Source of the DNA: an uncultured Sulfitobacter sp.
Lineage (GTDB): Bacteria; Pseudomonadota; Alphaproteobacteria; Rhodobacterales; Rhodobacteraceae
Direction of reading: 5' to 3'
Assembly: GCF_947497275.1 (NCBI RefSeq)
Contig: NZ_CANMFS010000006.1
Span: 124,001 to 188,000 of the forward strand
Length of the DNA stretch: 64,000 nt
The position numbers were made by a program, and so were the translations under genes. Shown piece by piece: positions 33,087 to 43,125 of the stretch (position 1 is its first letter; each line of letters starts with the position of its first letter). Under the pieces are notes generated by a model. The model saw only the letters and a program-made list of their open reading frames with translations, was not told the origin of the DNA and did not search any database.

Positions 33087-34664
33087 TTAATCGGCAAACA
33101 GGTAGTCGGTACTGGTGATTTCTTGCGCTTTCTCGGCGCTCACCCCCAGAAATTTGGCCAGCTCTTCCGCGTTTTCGGCAGAAGAGGCGCTCTCGCGCAT
33201 CCGGCTATGGTTCTCGAACTGCGCATCGCGGATCGCGTCGCTTTCAAACGTCATGTCATTGCGGATCGTCGGCAAAAGCCTGTCGAGCGTCTCTTGCGAT
33301 GTCTGCTCCCCGGCAAGGCCCACGCGCATCGAATGGCCGATCAGGTACTCGTCGGTAAAGGTACATTCAATCTCAAGGATCCGCGTAACCGACCGGTCTG
33401 CGGCAAAATCTTCGAGCAATTCGAGATTGGTCGGGTCCATGCAGACGATCAGGCGGTCGGTCTCGAAATAATCGAACAGCATCCGCATCAGGGCGCGGCG
33501 ATGGCGCGTGCGCTTGCCCAGTGTTTTCTCGATCCCGCCAAGAGCCGGCAGCGGCGCGTCCTCTTCGTTGAACACATACTCGATGGCGGGCACGTTCGTC
33601 GTCTGGCGGATCCGCTCCAGCACCCGCTTGGCCACATGCCACTTCTTGCAGACCACGACCAATAGCTCGCGCTCGCGGCCAAGGGTCGATTCCGTCTCCC
33701 AGAAGCGGGTGGAGAACCGCCGCCCGATCCGGCCCCGCCCGGTCAGAAATCTGAACAGGCTGCGGCCCTCGTTGCTGATCTGGAACTGCGTGCCCTTGGC
33801 TGAATAGAGCAGTCCCAGCCGCCGCTTGAGATCCTGCGCATCGGCGCTGATCTTGCGCGCGAACAGATAATCCTGCCCCAGCAACAGATCGTAATGATCG
33901 TTGTAGAACGTCACCGGCATCCCGTAGTCGGTGAACATCAGAAACGTCAGCGTGCGCGGGCGTATCTCCCTTTCGGGCACCAGGTGGCGCACCACCGTCT
34001 GGAAAAACGTCTCGTCCGGGATCCAGGTGGTCCGGAAAAACCGGATCACGTCGCGCCGTTCCTTGCAGAACTCCAGCAGCCATTCGATCGTGCGTCTGCG
34101 CAGGCACCACCACTGGCTGCCGATCTGCACCTGAATGTCACTGGGGATGTCGCGCGTCAGCCCAAGGCGCTTTTGCAACTCGAACATCGCGTAGAACCGC
34201 TTTTTCTGGGTCCGCTCGTTGAACCAGTGGCGATAGATCAACCGCTCCTCGGTCCAGCCCGTCTTGATCCAGTCGCTCTCGAAGTAATCAAAGCTCTCGA
34301 TGTAATCGACATCGTCGTTGTCGAGAAAACCGTGGGTGTACTCCGCCGATTTGATCGCCATGCAATCGCCAGACAGCATGTAGAAATGCGTCGCGCGCGG
34401 AAACGCCTCGACCGCCGCCTCCACCGCGTGCAGCGTCGCCTGCACCAGCGACCATTCGCCCCAGCCGCATTTGATCCGTTTGGCCGCGAAGGTCACGTTT
34501 GGATTGTCGCGCAGGGCATCGCGGATCTTGCTGAAATGCGCGGCATCGGCAGAGGCGTCGAAATGGATCGACATGTAGTCGCCCACAGCCGTCAAACGCT
34601 CCGCCTGCCTGATGATGGAGTCGGGATCTTTATGGCAAAGAAGGATGTAGGCGATTTTTGCCAT
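33087..34664 (-). CDS. GT14-type beta-1,6-N-acetylglucosaminyltransferase with DUF5928 domain
   Basis: 525 residues. The N-terminal part (MAKIAYILLCHKDPDSIIRQ, YMSIHFDASAD, HFYMLSGDCMAIKS, WIPDETFFQTVV) is a core-2/I-branching GT14 domain; the C-terminal half is a second Rossmann-like domain (RELLVVVCKKWHVAKRVLER, LIVCMDPTNLELLEDF) corresponding to the DUF5928 region seen in Rhodobacterales. No membrane helix. Divergent from a sulfotransferase gene, an arrangement I associate with surface polysaccharide modification. Acceptor unknown. Confidence 0.8.
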   Translation of the reverse strand: MAKIAYILLCHKDPDSIIRQAERLTAVGDYMSIHFDASADAAHFSKIRDALRDNPNVTFAAKRIKCGWGEWSLVQATLHAVEAAVEAFPRATHFYMLSGDCMAIKSAEYTHGFLDNDDVDYIESFDYFESDWIKTGWTEERLIYRHWFNERTQKKRFYAMFELQKRLGLTRDIPSDIQVQIGSQWWCLRRRTIEWLLEFCKERRDVIRFFRTTWIPDETFFQTVVRHLVPEREIRPRTLTFLMFTDYGMPVTFYNDHYDLLLGQDYLFARKISADAQDLKRRLGLLYSAKGTQFQISNEGRSLFRFLTGRGRIGRRFSTRFWETESTLGRERELLVVVCKKWHVAKRVLERIRQTTNVPAIEYVFNEEDAPLPALGGIEKTLGKRTRHRRALMRMLFDYFETDRLIVCMDPTNLELLEDFAADRSVTRILEIECTFTDEYLIGHSMRVGLAGEQTSQETLDRLLPTIRNDMTFESDAIRDAQFENHSRMRESASSAENAEELAKFLGVSAEKAQEITSTDYLFAD

Positions 34665-34805
34665 TCAGGAACCAGTCACCTGTTTTTTGCTCGATTGTTA
34701 CATAGATAATCGTGAACACTGATTGAATAAACCGCAATAATTTGGTTTTGTCATGGAAAAGGCGCCGCAGACGGCGAAGCAAGCCTTGAGCAGGAGCGCG
34801 CACGT

Positions 34806-35624
34806 ATGGGTTTTCCCGGAACCTGGATGACCGAGAGCGAGAGCATGGTGTACCGCGTTGTGCCCAAGTGCGCGTGCTCTACCATCGGCCAGATCATGTA
34901 TTATTCCGACCACGGCGCGTTTTTCGACGGCGACATTCATGACGCGAAATCCGGTCTCCACAAATGGGCGCTGGAGCCGAGCCAGCAGCCGATCAGCACG
35001 AATGTGCAGAACCATACCTCCTACTCCTTCACCTGCGTACGCAACCCGTACACCCGCATCCTCAGCTCGTTCTTCGACAAGATTTGCGGGATCCAGCGCA
35101 ACGGCAAACGCTATCGCGGCAATCTGGTGCCCCTGCTGATCCAGAAATACGGCATCGAAGTAGGCGGCGAGGACGGCAAGCAGGAGTTCGACCAGATCGC
35201 GAGCTTCCGCCGGTTCCTGCTGTTCGCGCGCGACACGATCCGCTGGCGCCGGCCGATGGATCCCGACATCCACTGGTCTGCCATGTCCGGCCACGTCAGC
35301 ACGTTCATCGTGAACGGCGGCAAATACGACAACATCATCTGGACCGAAGCGTTCAACGACGGCATGCGCGATGTTCTGGACGCCATTGAAACGCCGAAAT
35401 CGCTGAACCTCGAAGAAATTCCCCGGTTCAACGAAAGCGAGGGCCACGGCCCCAAACGCGCCCATCCGGTCGAAGATTACTTCGACGACCTGTCGATGCA
35501 TCTGGTCTACGAGATCTACAAACGCGATTTCAACCTGTTCAAGTACGACTTCGAGAACCCGGCAAACAAGATGCCCACCGGCGAGATAGACCTTGACGAG
35601 GTGCACGCCAAACTCGGCGATTAA
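34806..35624 (+). CDS. Sulfotransferase family 2 (carbohydrate sulfotransferase-like)
   Basis: 272 residues. VPKCACSTIGQIMYY (near residue 18) is the 5-prime phosphosulfate loop and TCVRNPYTRILSSFFDK (near residue 78) the 3-prime phosphate motif for PAPS binding. It should move sulfate from PAPS to a glycan. The ATG at 34806 has AGGAG nine bases upstream. Faces the GT14/DUF5928 gene across 141 bp, suggesting that the two work on the same exported polysaccharide. Confidence 0.85.
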   Translation: MGFPGTWMTESESMVYRVVPKCACSTIGQIMYYSDHGAFFDGDIHDAKSGLHKWALEPSQQPISTNVQNHTSYSFTCVRNPYTRILSSFFDKICGIQRNGKRYRGNLVPLLIQKYGIEVGGEDGKQEFDQIASFRRFLLFARDTIRWRRPMDPDIHWSAMSGHVSTFIVNGGKYDNIIWTEAFNDGMRDVLDAIETPKSLNLEEIPRFNESEGHGPKRAHPVEDYFDDLSMHLVYEIYKRDFNLFKYDFENPANKMPTGEIDLDEVHAKLGD

Positions 35625-35732
35625 CCGATTGTTAATAATCAGAAAACCTTTCGCGTGCGAAAGAAGCGGTGGACATCGCACACGCCCTGCGCTTTATCTG
35701 AAATCCATATCATTCCATCCAAAGGCCCTCTG

Positions 35733-36428
35733 ATGTCATATGTGTTTGCAGCGCCGCCACAGGCCAGCCTCGCCGTTCAGGATACCGATGCTCGTTTTCC
35801 CGTGCGCCGCATCTTCTGTGTCGGCCGCAATTACGAGGCGCACGCCCGCGAGATGGGCAATGATCCCGACCGCGAGCCGCCGTTCTTCTTCACCAAACCC
35901 GCAGACGCGGTCATGGACACGCCCTGCACCTTCCCCTATCCGCCCCTTACGCAGGATCTGCACTACGAGATCGAACTGGTCCTTGCGATCGGCAAAGGCG
36001 GCAAGGACTTACGCGAAGACGCGGTCATGGATCACATCTGGGGTGCCTCCGTCGGCATTGATTTCACCCGCAGGGATCTGCAGGCGGAGGCCAAGAAGAC
36101 AGGCCGCCCCTGGGACTGGGCCAAGGCCTTCGACCATTCCGCGCCAATCGCGCCGATCAAACCCATCGCACAGGTCCCAAGCCTCACCAAGGCACGCATC
36201 TGGCTGGCCGTGAACGGCAAGATCCGGCAGGATGCGGACATCGCCGATCTGATCTGGTCTGTACGCGAACACGTCTCGACACTTAGCCGTGCGATGATCC
36301 TCGCACCGGGTGATCTGGTCATGACAGGCACCCCGGCCGGCGTCGGCGCGGTTGTTCCTGGCGATGTCATAACCGGAGGGGTCGACGGCATCGCCGATCT
36401 CGAAGTGACGGTCGGCCTCCAAAGCTGA
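35733..36428 (+). CDS. Fumarylacetoacetate hydrolase family protein
   Basis: 231 residues. IFCVGRNYEAHAREM, FFTKPADAV, YEIELVLAIGKGG, VGIDFTRRDLQ and GTPAGVGAVVPGD are FAH-fold signatures, with the E/D metal ligands in the YEIELV and GID strands. Such proteins hydrolyse acylpyruvates (fumarylpyruvate, acylpyruvate) or decarboxylate oxaloacetate; which applies here is not visible. Followed by copy 2 of the composite repeat. Confidence 0.9.
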   Translation: MSYVFAAPPQASLAVQDTDARFPVRRIFCVGRNYEAHAREMGNDPDREPPFFFTKPADAVMDTPCTFPYPPLTQDLHYEIELVLAIGKGGKDLREDAVMDHIWGASVGIDFTRRDLQAEAKKTGRPWDWAKAFDHSAPIAPIKPIAQVPSLTKARIWLAVNGKIRQDADIADLIWSVREHVSTLSRAMILAPGDLVMTGTPAGVGAVVPGDVITGGVDGIADLEVTVGLQS

Positions 36429-36437
36429 CCAGCGCCC

Positions 36438-36506
36438 ATTTCTTTTGGCCCCAAATATCCCGGGGGGCCGTTCCCCTCGTTGGGGAACGGCTGGGGGCTG
36501 GCCCCC
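36438..36506 (-). repeat. Composite intergenic repeat, copy 2
   Basis: Read on the minus strand: hairpin GGGGGC-CA-GCCCCC (36506-36493), a second hairpin GCCGTTCCCC/GGGGAACGGC (36491-36467), then the core CCGGGATATTTGGGGCCAAA plus AGAAAT (36463-36438), identical to the core of copy 1 over 26 bases. It lies between convergent genes. Confidence 0.8.
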
Positions 36507-36539
36507 TCATGTTTCGAAGTGCGACTTCCTGACCGCAAA

Positions 36540-37130
36540 TCAACGGCGCGGCGGCGGACCCCACTGGTTCACTTCCTCCTTGGTCGCGGTGCAGAAGAAA
36601 ACGATCAGCACGATCCATCCGACCAGCGGGACCAGAATGATCAGATACCACCATCCGGTGCGCCCTATGTCGTGCAGCCGGCGGACGGATATAGCAATCG
36701 AAGGCAGGAACAAGACGAGCGAGACAAGCCCGTTCACCGCGCCGACCTCGCTCAACCCCAGCAGCGAATCCACGATCGATGCGGCAAAGCCGAGCACGAC
36801 CGACCATACCACCCACCACCAGAACTGGGCGCGCGTCGAACGGGTCCTGAAATCGACATAGCGGGCAAAGCCGTCCTTCAGCGCGCCCATGAAACTGTTG
36901 GCGTCTTCGCGCGCGGGGTCTTCGGCGTCGACACGGGGCGCACCCGGCGGCATCGGGTCTTGGCCGGTCCGGGTCGCGGTCGTGCCGAGCGGAAGCCAGT
37001 CTTCCATGCCCTCCTGCCAAACCAGCGTATCGCGGCGGATCGTGCCGTTCTCGACCAGGGCGTCAAATTCGGCTTGGTTCAACGGCCCTTTCGACGTGCC
37101 GTCCTCGGCGTAATACCATTCTTTGTCCAT
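36540..37130 (-). CDS. GYF_2 plus DUF805 membrane protein
   Basis: 196 residues. Residues 1-50 form a GYF_2-type domain (EWYYAEDGTSKGPLNQAEFD, WQEGMEDWLPL); residues about 80-190 are DUF805 (FARYVDFRTRSTRAQFWWWV, SVRRLHDIGRTGWW, ending in QWGPPP) with four membrane helices. The GYF-like part may bind proline-rich ligands in the cytoplasm. Function unknown. Confidence 0.88.
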   Translation of the reverse strand: MDKEWYYAEDGTSKGPLNQAEFDALVENGTIRRDTLVWQEGMEDWLPLGTTATRTGQDPMPPGAPRVDAEDPAREDANSFMGALKDGFARYVDFRTRSTRAQFWWWVVWSVVLGFAASIVDSLLGLSEVGAVNGLVSLVLFLPSIAISVRRLHDIGRTGWWYLIILVPLVGWIVLIVFFCTATKEEVNQWGPPPRR

Positions 37131-37206
37131 GGCGCAGGACTCCTTTAATTAGCCATCATACCAATTCCGCGAAGGTAGCGGTCCTTCGGGCGCGCGGCAA
37201 TTGCCC

Positions 37207-38583
37207 TCAGGACCGCTGCGCGGACAGCGTGCGCTCAGCGCGGGCGCGGGCCTCTTGTGCCAGCGCGGGAAGGCCGGTGCTGGCATAGACATCACCCAGC
37301 ATGAGGTTGAGCGGAACTCCGTCGGGATCGTAGGTCCGGCGCATTTCCAATATCTGCTGCGCGGATGACGCACGTCCGTCACGCACCAGCGCATCGAGGT
37401 GAATCTGCTCGAACAGATCGCGCTGTGCATGACTGCCGCCGCATTCCGCCATGCGTGGCAACGCCCGCGCAAGCTGCGTGATTGCTGTATTCCAGTCGCC
37501 TTTCGCATGGGCAAGAATACCTCTCGCGGCGGGCAACGCCACGTCACGCCATGCAATATGGTCGTGCCACTGCACGTCCGCGGCGCGCGCCTCGATCGCC
37601 TGCATCAGCGCGGTAGCCTCCGGCCTGCCGGTCCGCCCAAGCGCGTAGAGATATTGAAGCGAGAGAAACGGATTGACCGTGTCGGCGCCGCGTTGCGCCA
37701 CATGATCGGCCACGTCCCCCCACCTGTCGCCGACATCGACACCGGCGAACTCCATCCGCGCCAACAAGGACGTCGCACCGACCTGATCCTGGGAATAGCC
37801 TTTTTCAAGGCCCCAGACATGAGTGTCATAAGCGCGGCGCACGTCGTCATGCCGCCCCTGGCTGAGATAGAACAGTGCCAGATGCCACCAGTTGTGGCTG
37901 TGCATGAAACTGTTCAACCCGCTCCAGGTGTCTGCCACACCTTCAAGGAACGCCGCACCTTCGGCTACCCGGCCTTGCGTCAGCATGACGTGCGCGATGG
38001 CGTGGTGCGCCCATGGCTCATCATGCCGCAATTCCATCGCCCGGCGCGCTGCGGCTTCGGCGCGGTCCAGCAGGTGACATTGCTCATAGCCGAAGGCGAT
38101 CATGCCGTGGGCATAGGCGTTGTCCTCGGCCTGCGGCAGCGCCCTGAGCGCAATGCGCAACATGCCGGGCGCATCGCCAAGGTTGAACAGATGGTACTGC
38201 GCCAGTTTCTGCATAACCATATCGCGGGGATGATCCGTGGTGATACGGTCACAGATCTTCAGCAGCGCCGGAACGTCACCCGCCACCCATGCGGCGGCAG
38301 CGTCGATCACCAGAGCCTCGCGCGCCGTGATGTCATCTGCCGCCGCGCGGGCGCGCGCAACATAGGGGGCGGCATTTTCCGGGGCGGTGGGGGCTTCGAG
38401 AAACATCCACAAGAGCGCCGCATAGGCATTCGCAACCGCACAGTCTGGATCGGCGTCCGCCGCCGCCATCACGCTCGCCGCCTTGGGCTGATAGCTGAGG
38501 AAGCCGTGAATGAAATCGTTGATCGCCGACAGGGTTTCGGGGCGGTCGCAGGTGACGGGCAGTCCATAGAGATCATCGGGCAT
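37207..38583 (-). CDS. TTC38-like tetratricopeptide protein
   Basis: 458 residues, helical throughout, cytoplasmic. The pattern FGYEQCHLLDRAEAAARRAM, PWAHHAIAHVMLTQGRVAEG and NWWHLALFYLSQGRHDDVRR matches the TTC38 (TPR_38) family. It starts 14 bp after the preceding alpha/beta hydrolase and is the last gene of the seven-gene peptide transport operon. Its role there is not known; a scaffold or sensor is possible. Confidence 0.85.
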   Translation of the reverse strand: MPDDLYGLPVTCDRPETLSAINDFIHGFLSYQPKAASVMAAADADPDCAVANAYAALLWMFLEAPTAPENAAPYVARARAAADDITAREALVIDAAAAWVAGDVPALLKICDRITTDHPRDMVMQKLAQYHLFNLGDAPGMLRIALRALPQAEDNAYAHGMIAFGYEQCHLLDRAEAAARRAMELRHDEPWAHHAIAHVMLTQGRVAEGAAFLEGVADTWSGLNSFMHSHNWWHLALFYLSQGRHDDVRRAYDTHVWGLEKGYSQDQVGATSLLARMEFAGVDVGDRWGDVADHVAQRGADTVNPFLSLQYLYALGRTGRPEATALMQAIEARAADVQWHDHIAWRDVALPAARGILAHAKGDWNTAITQLARALPRMAECGGSHAQRDLFEQIHLDALVRDGRASSAQQILEMRRTYDPDGVPLNLMLGDVYASTGLPALAQEARARAERTLSAQRS

Positions 38584-38597
38584 GGCAGTCTCCTATG

Positions 38598-39383
38598 TCA
38601 GTGGGCGTTTGCGAATTCATGCAGGCGGTCGACGACGGCCTGCGGTTGGTCCCAATGGATCGAATGGCCGGCACCTTCGATCATGTGTACCGGCATACCC
38701 TCCAGCGCGGGCCGCGCAAGGGCGGCGGGGATCAGCAGATCATCCTGCGCCAGCAGCGCCTGCGCCGGGCAGCGCAGATCGCAGATCGCGTCCACAACGT
38801 AGCCGTCAAGCGCGGCCAGTTGATGCGCCATCGCCGGAGCCGTTTGCGCGAAGGGATAGGCAAGCGAGGCTGCGAGCGCCTGCTCGATCATTCCGTCGGC
38901 CTCGTAGGCGGCGGGTGAAAAGAGCCAGGGGAACAGCGCGTTCAGCCAGGTTGCGGGGGCCGCATTGCTTTGCCGCACCGCCAGCAAGGTGCGAAAAAAC
39001 GCGATGTTCCGCTCAAGCCTGAGCGGTGCGGAGGCGGCCAGCGTGAGCGAGCGGACCGTCTCGGGAAACCGCCGTGCTAGCCGCATCCCGACCAGCCCCC
39101 CCATCGAATGACCAAGGACATGCGCCCGCCCCAGATTGACGCTGTCGATCAGGCCTGCGCAATCGGCGGCCATCAGGTCGACACTGGCGGGCGCGTTCCA
39201 CGGCACGGTCTGCCCGGTGGTGCGGTTGTCGAGACGTATCACCGTGAAGTGCGGCTCCAGCAGCGGGACCAGCGGTGCCCAGCTTGCATGATCGCTCATC
39301 ATGCCGGCGATCAGCAGCAGCGGCGGGCCATCGCCTGATCGTTCGAAGTGTATCTTGACGGTGTCGCGTTCAAATGTCGGCAT
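38598..39383 (-). CDS. Alpha/beta hydrolase
   Basis: 261 residues from ATG 39383. PPLLLIAGMMSDHASW is the oxyanion region, GHSMGGLVGMRLA carries the nucleophile Ser, and AGHSIHWDQP the catalytic His. The ATG overlaps the P1 peptidase stop by 14 bases and has GGAG nine bases upstream. Member of the dpp-like operon; it may hydrolyse an ester or amide released from imported compounds, an inference from context. Confidence 0.85.
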   Translation of the reverse strand: MPTFERDTVKIHFERSGDGPPLLLIAGMMSDHASWAPLVPLLEPHFTVIRLDNRTTGQTVPWNAPASVDLMAADCAGLIDSVNLGRAHVLGHSMGGLVGMRLARRFPETVRSLTLAASAPLRLERNIAFFRTLLAVRQSNAAPATWLNALFPWLFSPAAYEADGMIEQALAASLAYPFAQTAPAMAHQLAALDGYVVDAICDLRCPAQALLAQDDLLIPAALARPALEGMPVHMIEGAGHSIHWDQPQAVVDRLHEFANAH

Positions 39384-40371
39384 TGGCGCTGCTCCAGCAA
39401 GGCATGACATCGCCGTCCGCCGGGGTGGCGGCATAAACCGCGCGCGCGATCGCACGGGCAAGGCAAAGGGATGCCGCATGCCCGGTCAGCATAACATCGG
39501 CGGCGGGCCGCGCAGCGGTGGTGAGGGCAAAGACCAGATCCCCGTCGTGCGGGGTATGGGCGGGCACACAGGCGCGCGCGATGCCGTCGTGCGCGGCGGT
39601 GGCTACACGGTGGCACTGCGCCTTGGTCAGTTCGGCGTCGGTGGCGACGATGGCGATCGTGGTGTTGGCGCGCGCGCCCATCGCACGCGTCTTGCGGCTG
39701 TCGAGCGACAGGCCCAGACCGCCGCGCGGATCGGGGCCGACGCCGCCGAATTCGGCACCCATCTCGAAAGGGGCGGCATAGAAGTGCCGGTCGCCCGGTG
39801 TCGTGACGGCCCCGACCGCGTTGGCCGCGACGAGTGCGGCGACAGTGCTGCCATCGGGCAGCACCAGCGACGCAGTACCAAGCCCGCCCTTGAGCATCGC
39901 CGTCAGCGCGCCGGAACCCGCACCGACACTGCCAATGTCGAACGATGCTGCGGCATTGGCGTAGGCCGCGCGTCCCAGCGCGCGGTACGGGTTCTCGGTC
40001 CAGCCCTTGTTACCGCCGTTGAGCAGGTCGAACAGGATCGCACCCGGCACCAGCGGGATCTGGGCCGGTCCGATGGCGTAGCCACGCCCGTCGGCGCGCA
40101 GACTGTCCATGACGCCCGAACAGGCATCGAGCCCGAAAGCGGACCCCCCTGACAGCACCAGCGCATCCACGGCTGCTACGGATTTGTCGGGGGCAAGCAG
40201 ATCCGTCTCACGCGTGCCCGGAGCGCCGCCCATCACCGCGACAGAGGCGGTAAAGGGCGCGTCGCCCACCACGACTGTCGTGCCGGATTTTAGATTTGCG
40301 TCCTGCGCATTGCCGACCCGCAGACCGGCGATGTCGGACAGGCTGTTGGTGGGGCCGGGCGTCATGGTCAT
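39370..40371 (-). CDS. P1 family peptidase (DmpA/BapA-like aminopeptidase)
   Basis: 333 residues from ATG 40371. SDIAGLRVGNAQD, VLSGGSAFGLDACSG and the autoprocessing region DIGSVGAGSGALTAMLKGGL are family hallmarks of N-terminal-nucleophile P1 peptidases, which remove N-terminal D-, beta- or ordinary amino acids from small peptides. No signal peptide. ATGA overlap with the upstream cupin gene. Its place in a peptide ABC transporter operon suggests cleavage of imported peptides. Confidence 0.88.
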   Translation of the reverse strand: MTMTPGPTNSLSDIAGLRVGNAQDANLKSGTTVVVGDAPFTASVAVMGGAPGTRETDLLAPDKSVAAVDALVLSGGSAFGLDACSGVMDSLRADGRGYAIGPAQIPLVPGAILFDLLNGGNKGWTENPYRALGRAAYANAAASFDIGSVGAGSGALTAMLKGGLGTASLVLPDGSTVAALVAANAVGAVTTPGDRHFYAAPFEMGAEFGGVGPDPRGGLGLSLDSRKTRAMGARANTTIAIVATDAELTKAQCHRVATAAHDGIARACVPAHTPHDGDLVFALTTAARPAADVMLTGHAASLCLARAIARAVYAATPADGDVMPCWSSANADI

Positions 40372-40718
40372 ATCCGTGGCTTGCTGCTGGCGGTGGCTGC
40401 GTCGCCGGTGTTGGGCGTGCCCGCGGGTTCGATCAGCAGCACCTTGCATTCCGTGTCCGCACGGGGCCGGTGGGTCACGCCGCGCGGCACGATGAACACC
40501 TCACCCGCACGCACGGTGTGGCTGCTGTCTTCGATGTCCATGGTCATCGCCCCCTCAAGCACGAGAAAGAAATCATCGGTGTCCTCGTGCAGGTGGAACG
40601 GAAATTCGCCTCTGAATTTGACGACCATCACATCGTTGTCGTTGTACTGCGCGATTACGTGCGGATCCCAGTGCGTCGTCACAAGATCGAGCTTGTCTGC
40701 GAGGTTTATCGGCTTCAT
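40368..40718 (-). CDS. Small cupin domain protein
   Basis: 116 residues, one cupin: FPFHLHEDTDDFFLVLEGAM with the HxH...E metal ligands and GEVFIVPRGVTHRP with the second motif His. Overlaps its neighbours on both sides in ATGA. Resembles small cupins of the mannose-6-phosphate-isomerase-like group. Exact role unknown. Confidence 0.88.
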   Translation of the reverse strand: MKPINLADKLDLVTTHWDPHVIAQYNDNDVMVVKFRGEFPFHLHEDTDDFFLVLEGAMTMDIEDSSHTVRAGEVFIVPRGVTHRPRADTECKVLLIEPAGTPNTGDAATASSKPRI

Positions 40719-42313
40719 GCGGTCAGTCCTTGAATGTCGGGCAGTGTCGGGGCGGCGTCGATCAGAGTTTGGGTGTAGGGGTGCTGCGGCGCGGTGAATA
40801 CATCCTCCGTCGGACCCTGTTCAACGATTTCACCGGACTTCATCACCAGAACCCGGTCCGTGATGGTGCGCACCACGCTGAGATCGTGGGAGATGAACAG
40901 ATAGCTCAGGTTGTAGGCGGTGCAAAGATCGGCCAACAGATCAAGGATCTGCGCGCGCACTGAAACGTCGAGCGCGCTCACCGCCTCGTCGAACAGGATC
41001 AGGTCCGGGCGGATGATCAGCGCACGCGCGATGGCGATCCGTTGCCTTTGTCCGCCGGAAAACTCGTGGATGTACTTGGTGGCGTCCGACGGGTGCAGGC
41101 CGACGGCAACCAGCGCCTCGTCGATGGCCTTTTGCCGTGCCGCACCGGTGGGCGGATCGTCGAGCAGGTGAAATGGCTCGCAGATCTGGCGGGCGACGCG
41201 GTGCCGGGGATTGAAGCTGCCGAAGGGGTCCTGAAACACGACCTGCATGTGGCGGCGCACCGCAAGGTTGGGCTTGGTCGCGGTAAAGACGGGCGCACCG
41301 GCAAGCGTGATCTGCCCTTCCTGCGCCTGTTCTAGGCCCAGAAGTGCCCGCGTCAGGGTCGATTTCCCACAGCCACTCTCGCCCACCAGCCCCAGCCGCT
41401 CGCCCCGATCGAGGGTGAAACTCACGTTGTTGACGGCGCGAAAGCGGCCCGGTTTTCCAAATAATGTCTTGCGGGGGGTGGCATAGTCGCGCGAGACGCC
41501 GGTCACTTCGAGAAGCGGGCCGCTGGCTTTGGCCGGTGGCAGGGTGACGCGGTGGGCCGAGGCCGCGAACAGCATCCGCGTGTAGGGGTGGTGCATCTCG
41601 CGCAGAAGCGCACGGGTCTCGCCCTGCTCGACCATTTCGCCTTGCCGCATGACGATGATGCGGTCTGCCATGTCGGCAACGACGGCCAGATCGTGGGTGA
41701 TCATCAAAAGACCCATACCGTCCTCGCGCGCCAGCCGGGTGAGCAGGTCGAGGATCTGCGCCTGTGTGGTGACATCCAGCGCCGTCGTCGGCTCGTCCGC
41801 GATCAGCAGGCGCGGGTGGCGTGCGATCGCCATCGCGATGACGACACGCTGGCGCTGGCCGCCCGACAATTCATGCGGAAAGCGCGACAGGGGGAACTGT
41901 TCCGGTGGCAGACCAACACGCAAGAGCGTCTCGGCGGCGCGTTTGCTGGCGTCCGCCTTGCTGGTGCGTTCATGCAACAGGACCGTTTCGGCGACCTGAT
42001 CGCCGATGGTCTTGACCGGGTTGAGCGCGGTCATCGGTTCCTGAAACACCATGCCGATCTCATTGCCCCGGATTGCGCAGAGCTGTGTTTCGCTGAGCGT
42101 CGTCAGATCCCGGTCGCCCAGGATGATCTGGCCACTGGTTTGCGCCCCTTGCGGCAACAGCTGCATGGCGGCGAGCGCGGTCATGGATTTGCCGGACCCG
42201 CTTTCGCCGGTGACGGCCACGATTTCCCCCGCCGCGATGTCGAAGGTGATGCCGCGCAGGATCGCGTAGCTGTGGATCGACAGGCTGACGTTATCGAAGG
42301 ACAGAAGGCTCAT
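40715..42313 (-). CDS. Peptide ABC transporter, fused double ATPase (DppD-DppF type)
   Basis: 532 residues with two complete ATPase modules. Module 1: Walker A GESGSGKS, signature LSGGQRQR, Walker B LLIADEP. Module 2: [16 protein letters not shown] and LILFDEA. Each has the oligopeptide C-terminal HPYT motif. It powers the two permeases encoded directly upstream (ATGA overlap). Fused dppDF genes are common in Alphaproteobacteria. Confidence 0.95.
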   Translation of the reverse strand: MSLLSFDNVSLSIHSYAILRGITFDIAAGEIVAVTGESGSGKSMTALAAMQLLPQGAQTSGQIILGDRDLTTLSETQLCAIRGNEIGMVFQEPMTALNPVKTIGDQVAETVLLHERTSKADASKRAAETLLRVGLPPEQFPLSRFPHELSGGQRQRVVIAMAIARHPRLLIADEPTTALDVTTQAQILDLLTRLAREDGMGLLMITHDLAVVADMADRIIVMRQGEMVEQGETRALLREMHHPYTRMLFAASAHRVTLPPAKASGPLLEVTGVSRDYATPRKTLFGKPGRFRAVNNVSFTLDRGERLGLVGESGCGKSTLTRALLGLEQAQEGQITLAGAPVFTATKPNLAVRRHMQVVFQDPFGSFNPRHRVARQICEPFHLLDDPPTGAARQKAIDEALVAVGLHPSDATKYIHEFSGGQRQRIAIARALIIRPDLILFDEAVSALDVSVRAQILDLLADLCTAYNLSYLFISHDLSVVRTITDRVLVMKSGEIVEQGPTEDVFTAPQHPYTQTLIDAAPTLPDIQGLTA

Positions 42314-43125
42314 ACCCGCGCCACCCGCAGGCGTGGATCGAGGTAGTCGCGCAGCCCGTCGCCCATCAGGTTGAGACCCAGCACCGCCAGGATGATGGCG
42401 AAACCGGGCATCAACGCTATGTGCGGCGCGATCGAGACCATCGTCTGCGCGTCGGCCAGCATCCTGCCCCAGCTTGGCGTCGGAGGTTGCGCGCCGAGGC
42501 CCACATAGCTTAGCCCCGCCTCGGCGAGGATGCCCAGCGAGAACTGGATCGTGCCCTGAACGATCAGCAGATTGGTGACGTTGGGCAGGATGTGTTCGAA
42601 CGAGATGCGCAGGCTGGATTTGCCCGCGACCCGCGCGGCAAGGATGAATTCACGTTCCCACAGCGACAGCGCGGCGCCGCGTGTAATGCGGGCGAAAACG
42701 GGGATGTTGAAGATGCCGATGGCGATGATCGCGTTGATGGCACCGGCGCCGAAGACGGCGGTGATCAGGATGGCAATGACCAGGCTGGGAAAGGCGAAGA
42801 CCAGATCGTTGCCGCGCATGATGATCTCGTCCACCAGCGATCCGCGCCGGGCCGCCGCCCACAGACCCAAGGGCACGCCGAGCAGCATTCCGATGCCGAC
42901 CGCCACCACCGCCACGGCGAGGGACGTGCGCGCGCCGACCATGATCAGGCTGAGGATGTCGCGCCCGAAGTGATCGGTGCCCAGCGGATGCGCGCCACCA
43001 GGCGGCAGCAGGCGCGCGGGAATATCGAGGCCGGTATAGGAATGAGGGGTCCAGACGAACGACATCAGCGCGGCGATCACGAAAACCGCGGTCAGGAGCC
43101 CGCCGAGGATCAGGTTGCGATTCAT
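42310..43125 (-). CDS. Peptide ABC transporter permease (DppC type)
   Basis: 271 residues, six membrane helices. N-terminal region HPLGTDHFGRDILSLIMVGA is the DppC/OppC signature and the EAA loop is EFILAARVAGKSSLRISFEH. ATG 43125 overlaps the upstream permease stop in ATGA. Forms the inner-membrane channel with the DppB-like partner. Confidence 0.95.
   Translation of the reverse strand: MNRNLILGGLLTAVFVIAALMSFVWTPHSYTGLDIPARLLPPGGAHPLGTDHFGRDILSLIMVGARTSLAVAVVAVGIGMLLGVPLGLWAAARRGSLVDEIIMRGNDLVFAFPSLVIAILITAVFGAGAINAIIAIGIFNIPVFARITRGAALSLWEREFILAARVAGKSSLRISFEHILPNVTNLLIVQGTIQFSLGILAEAGLSYVGLGAQPPTPSWGRMLADAQTMVSIAPHIALMPGFAIILAVLGLNLMGDGLRDYLDPRLRVARV

Noticed and set aside
36484-36488. 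GGAAC near 36484 as an EcfG -35
   Set aside because: It is part of the second hairpin of repeat copy 2 and has no CGTT 16-17 bp downstream.
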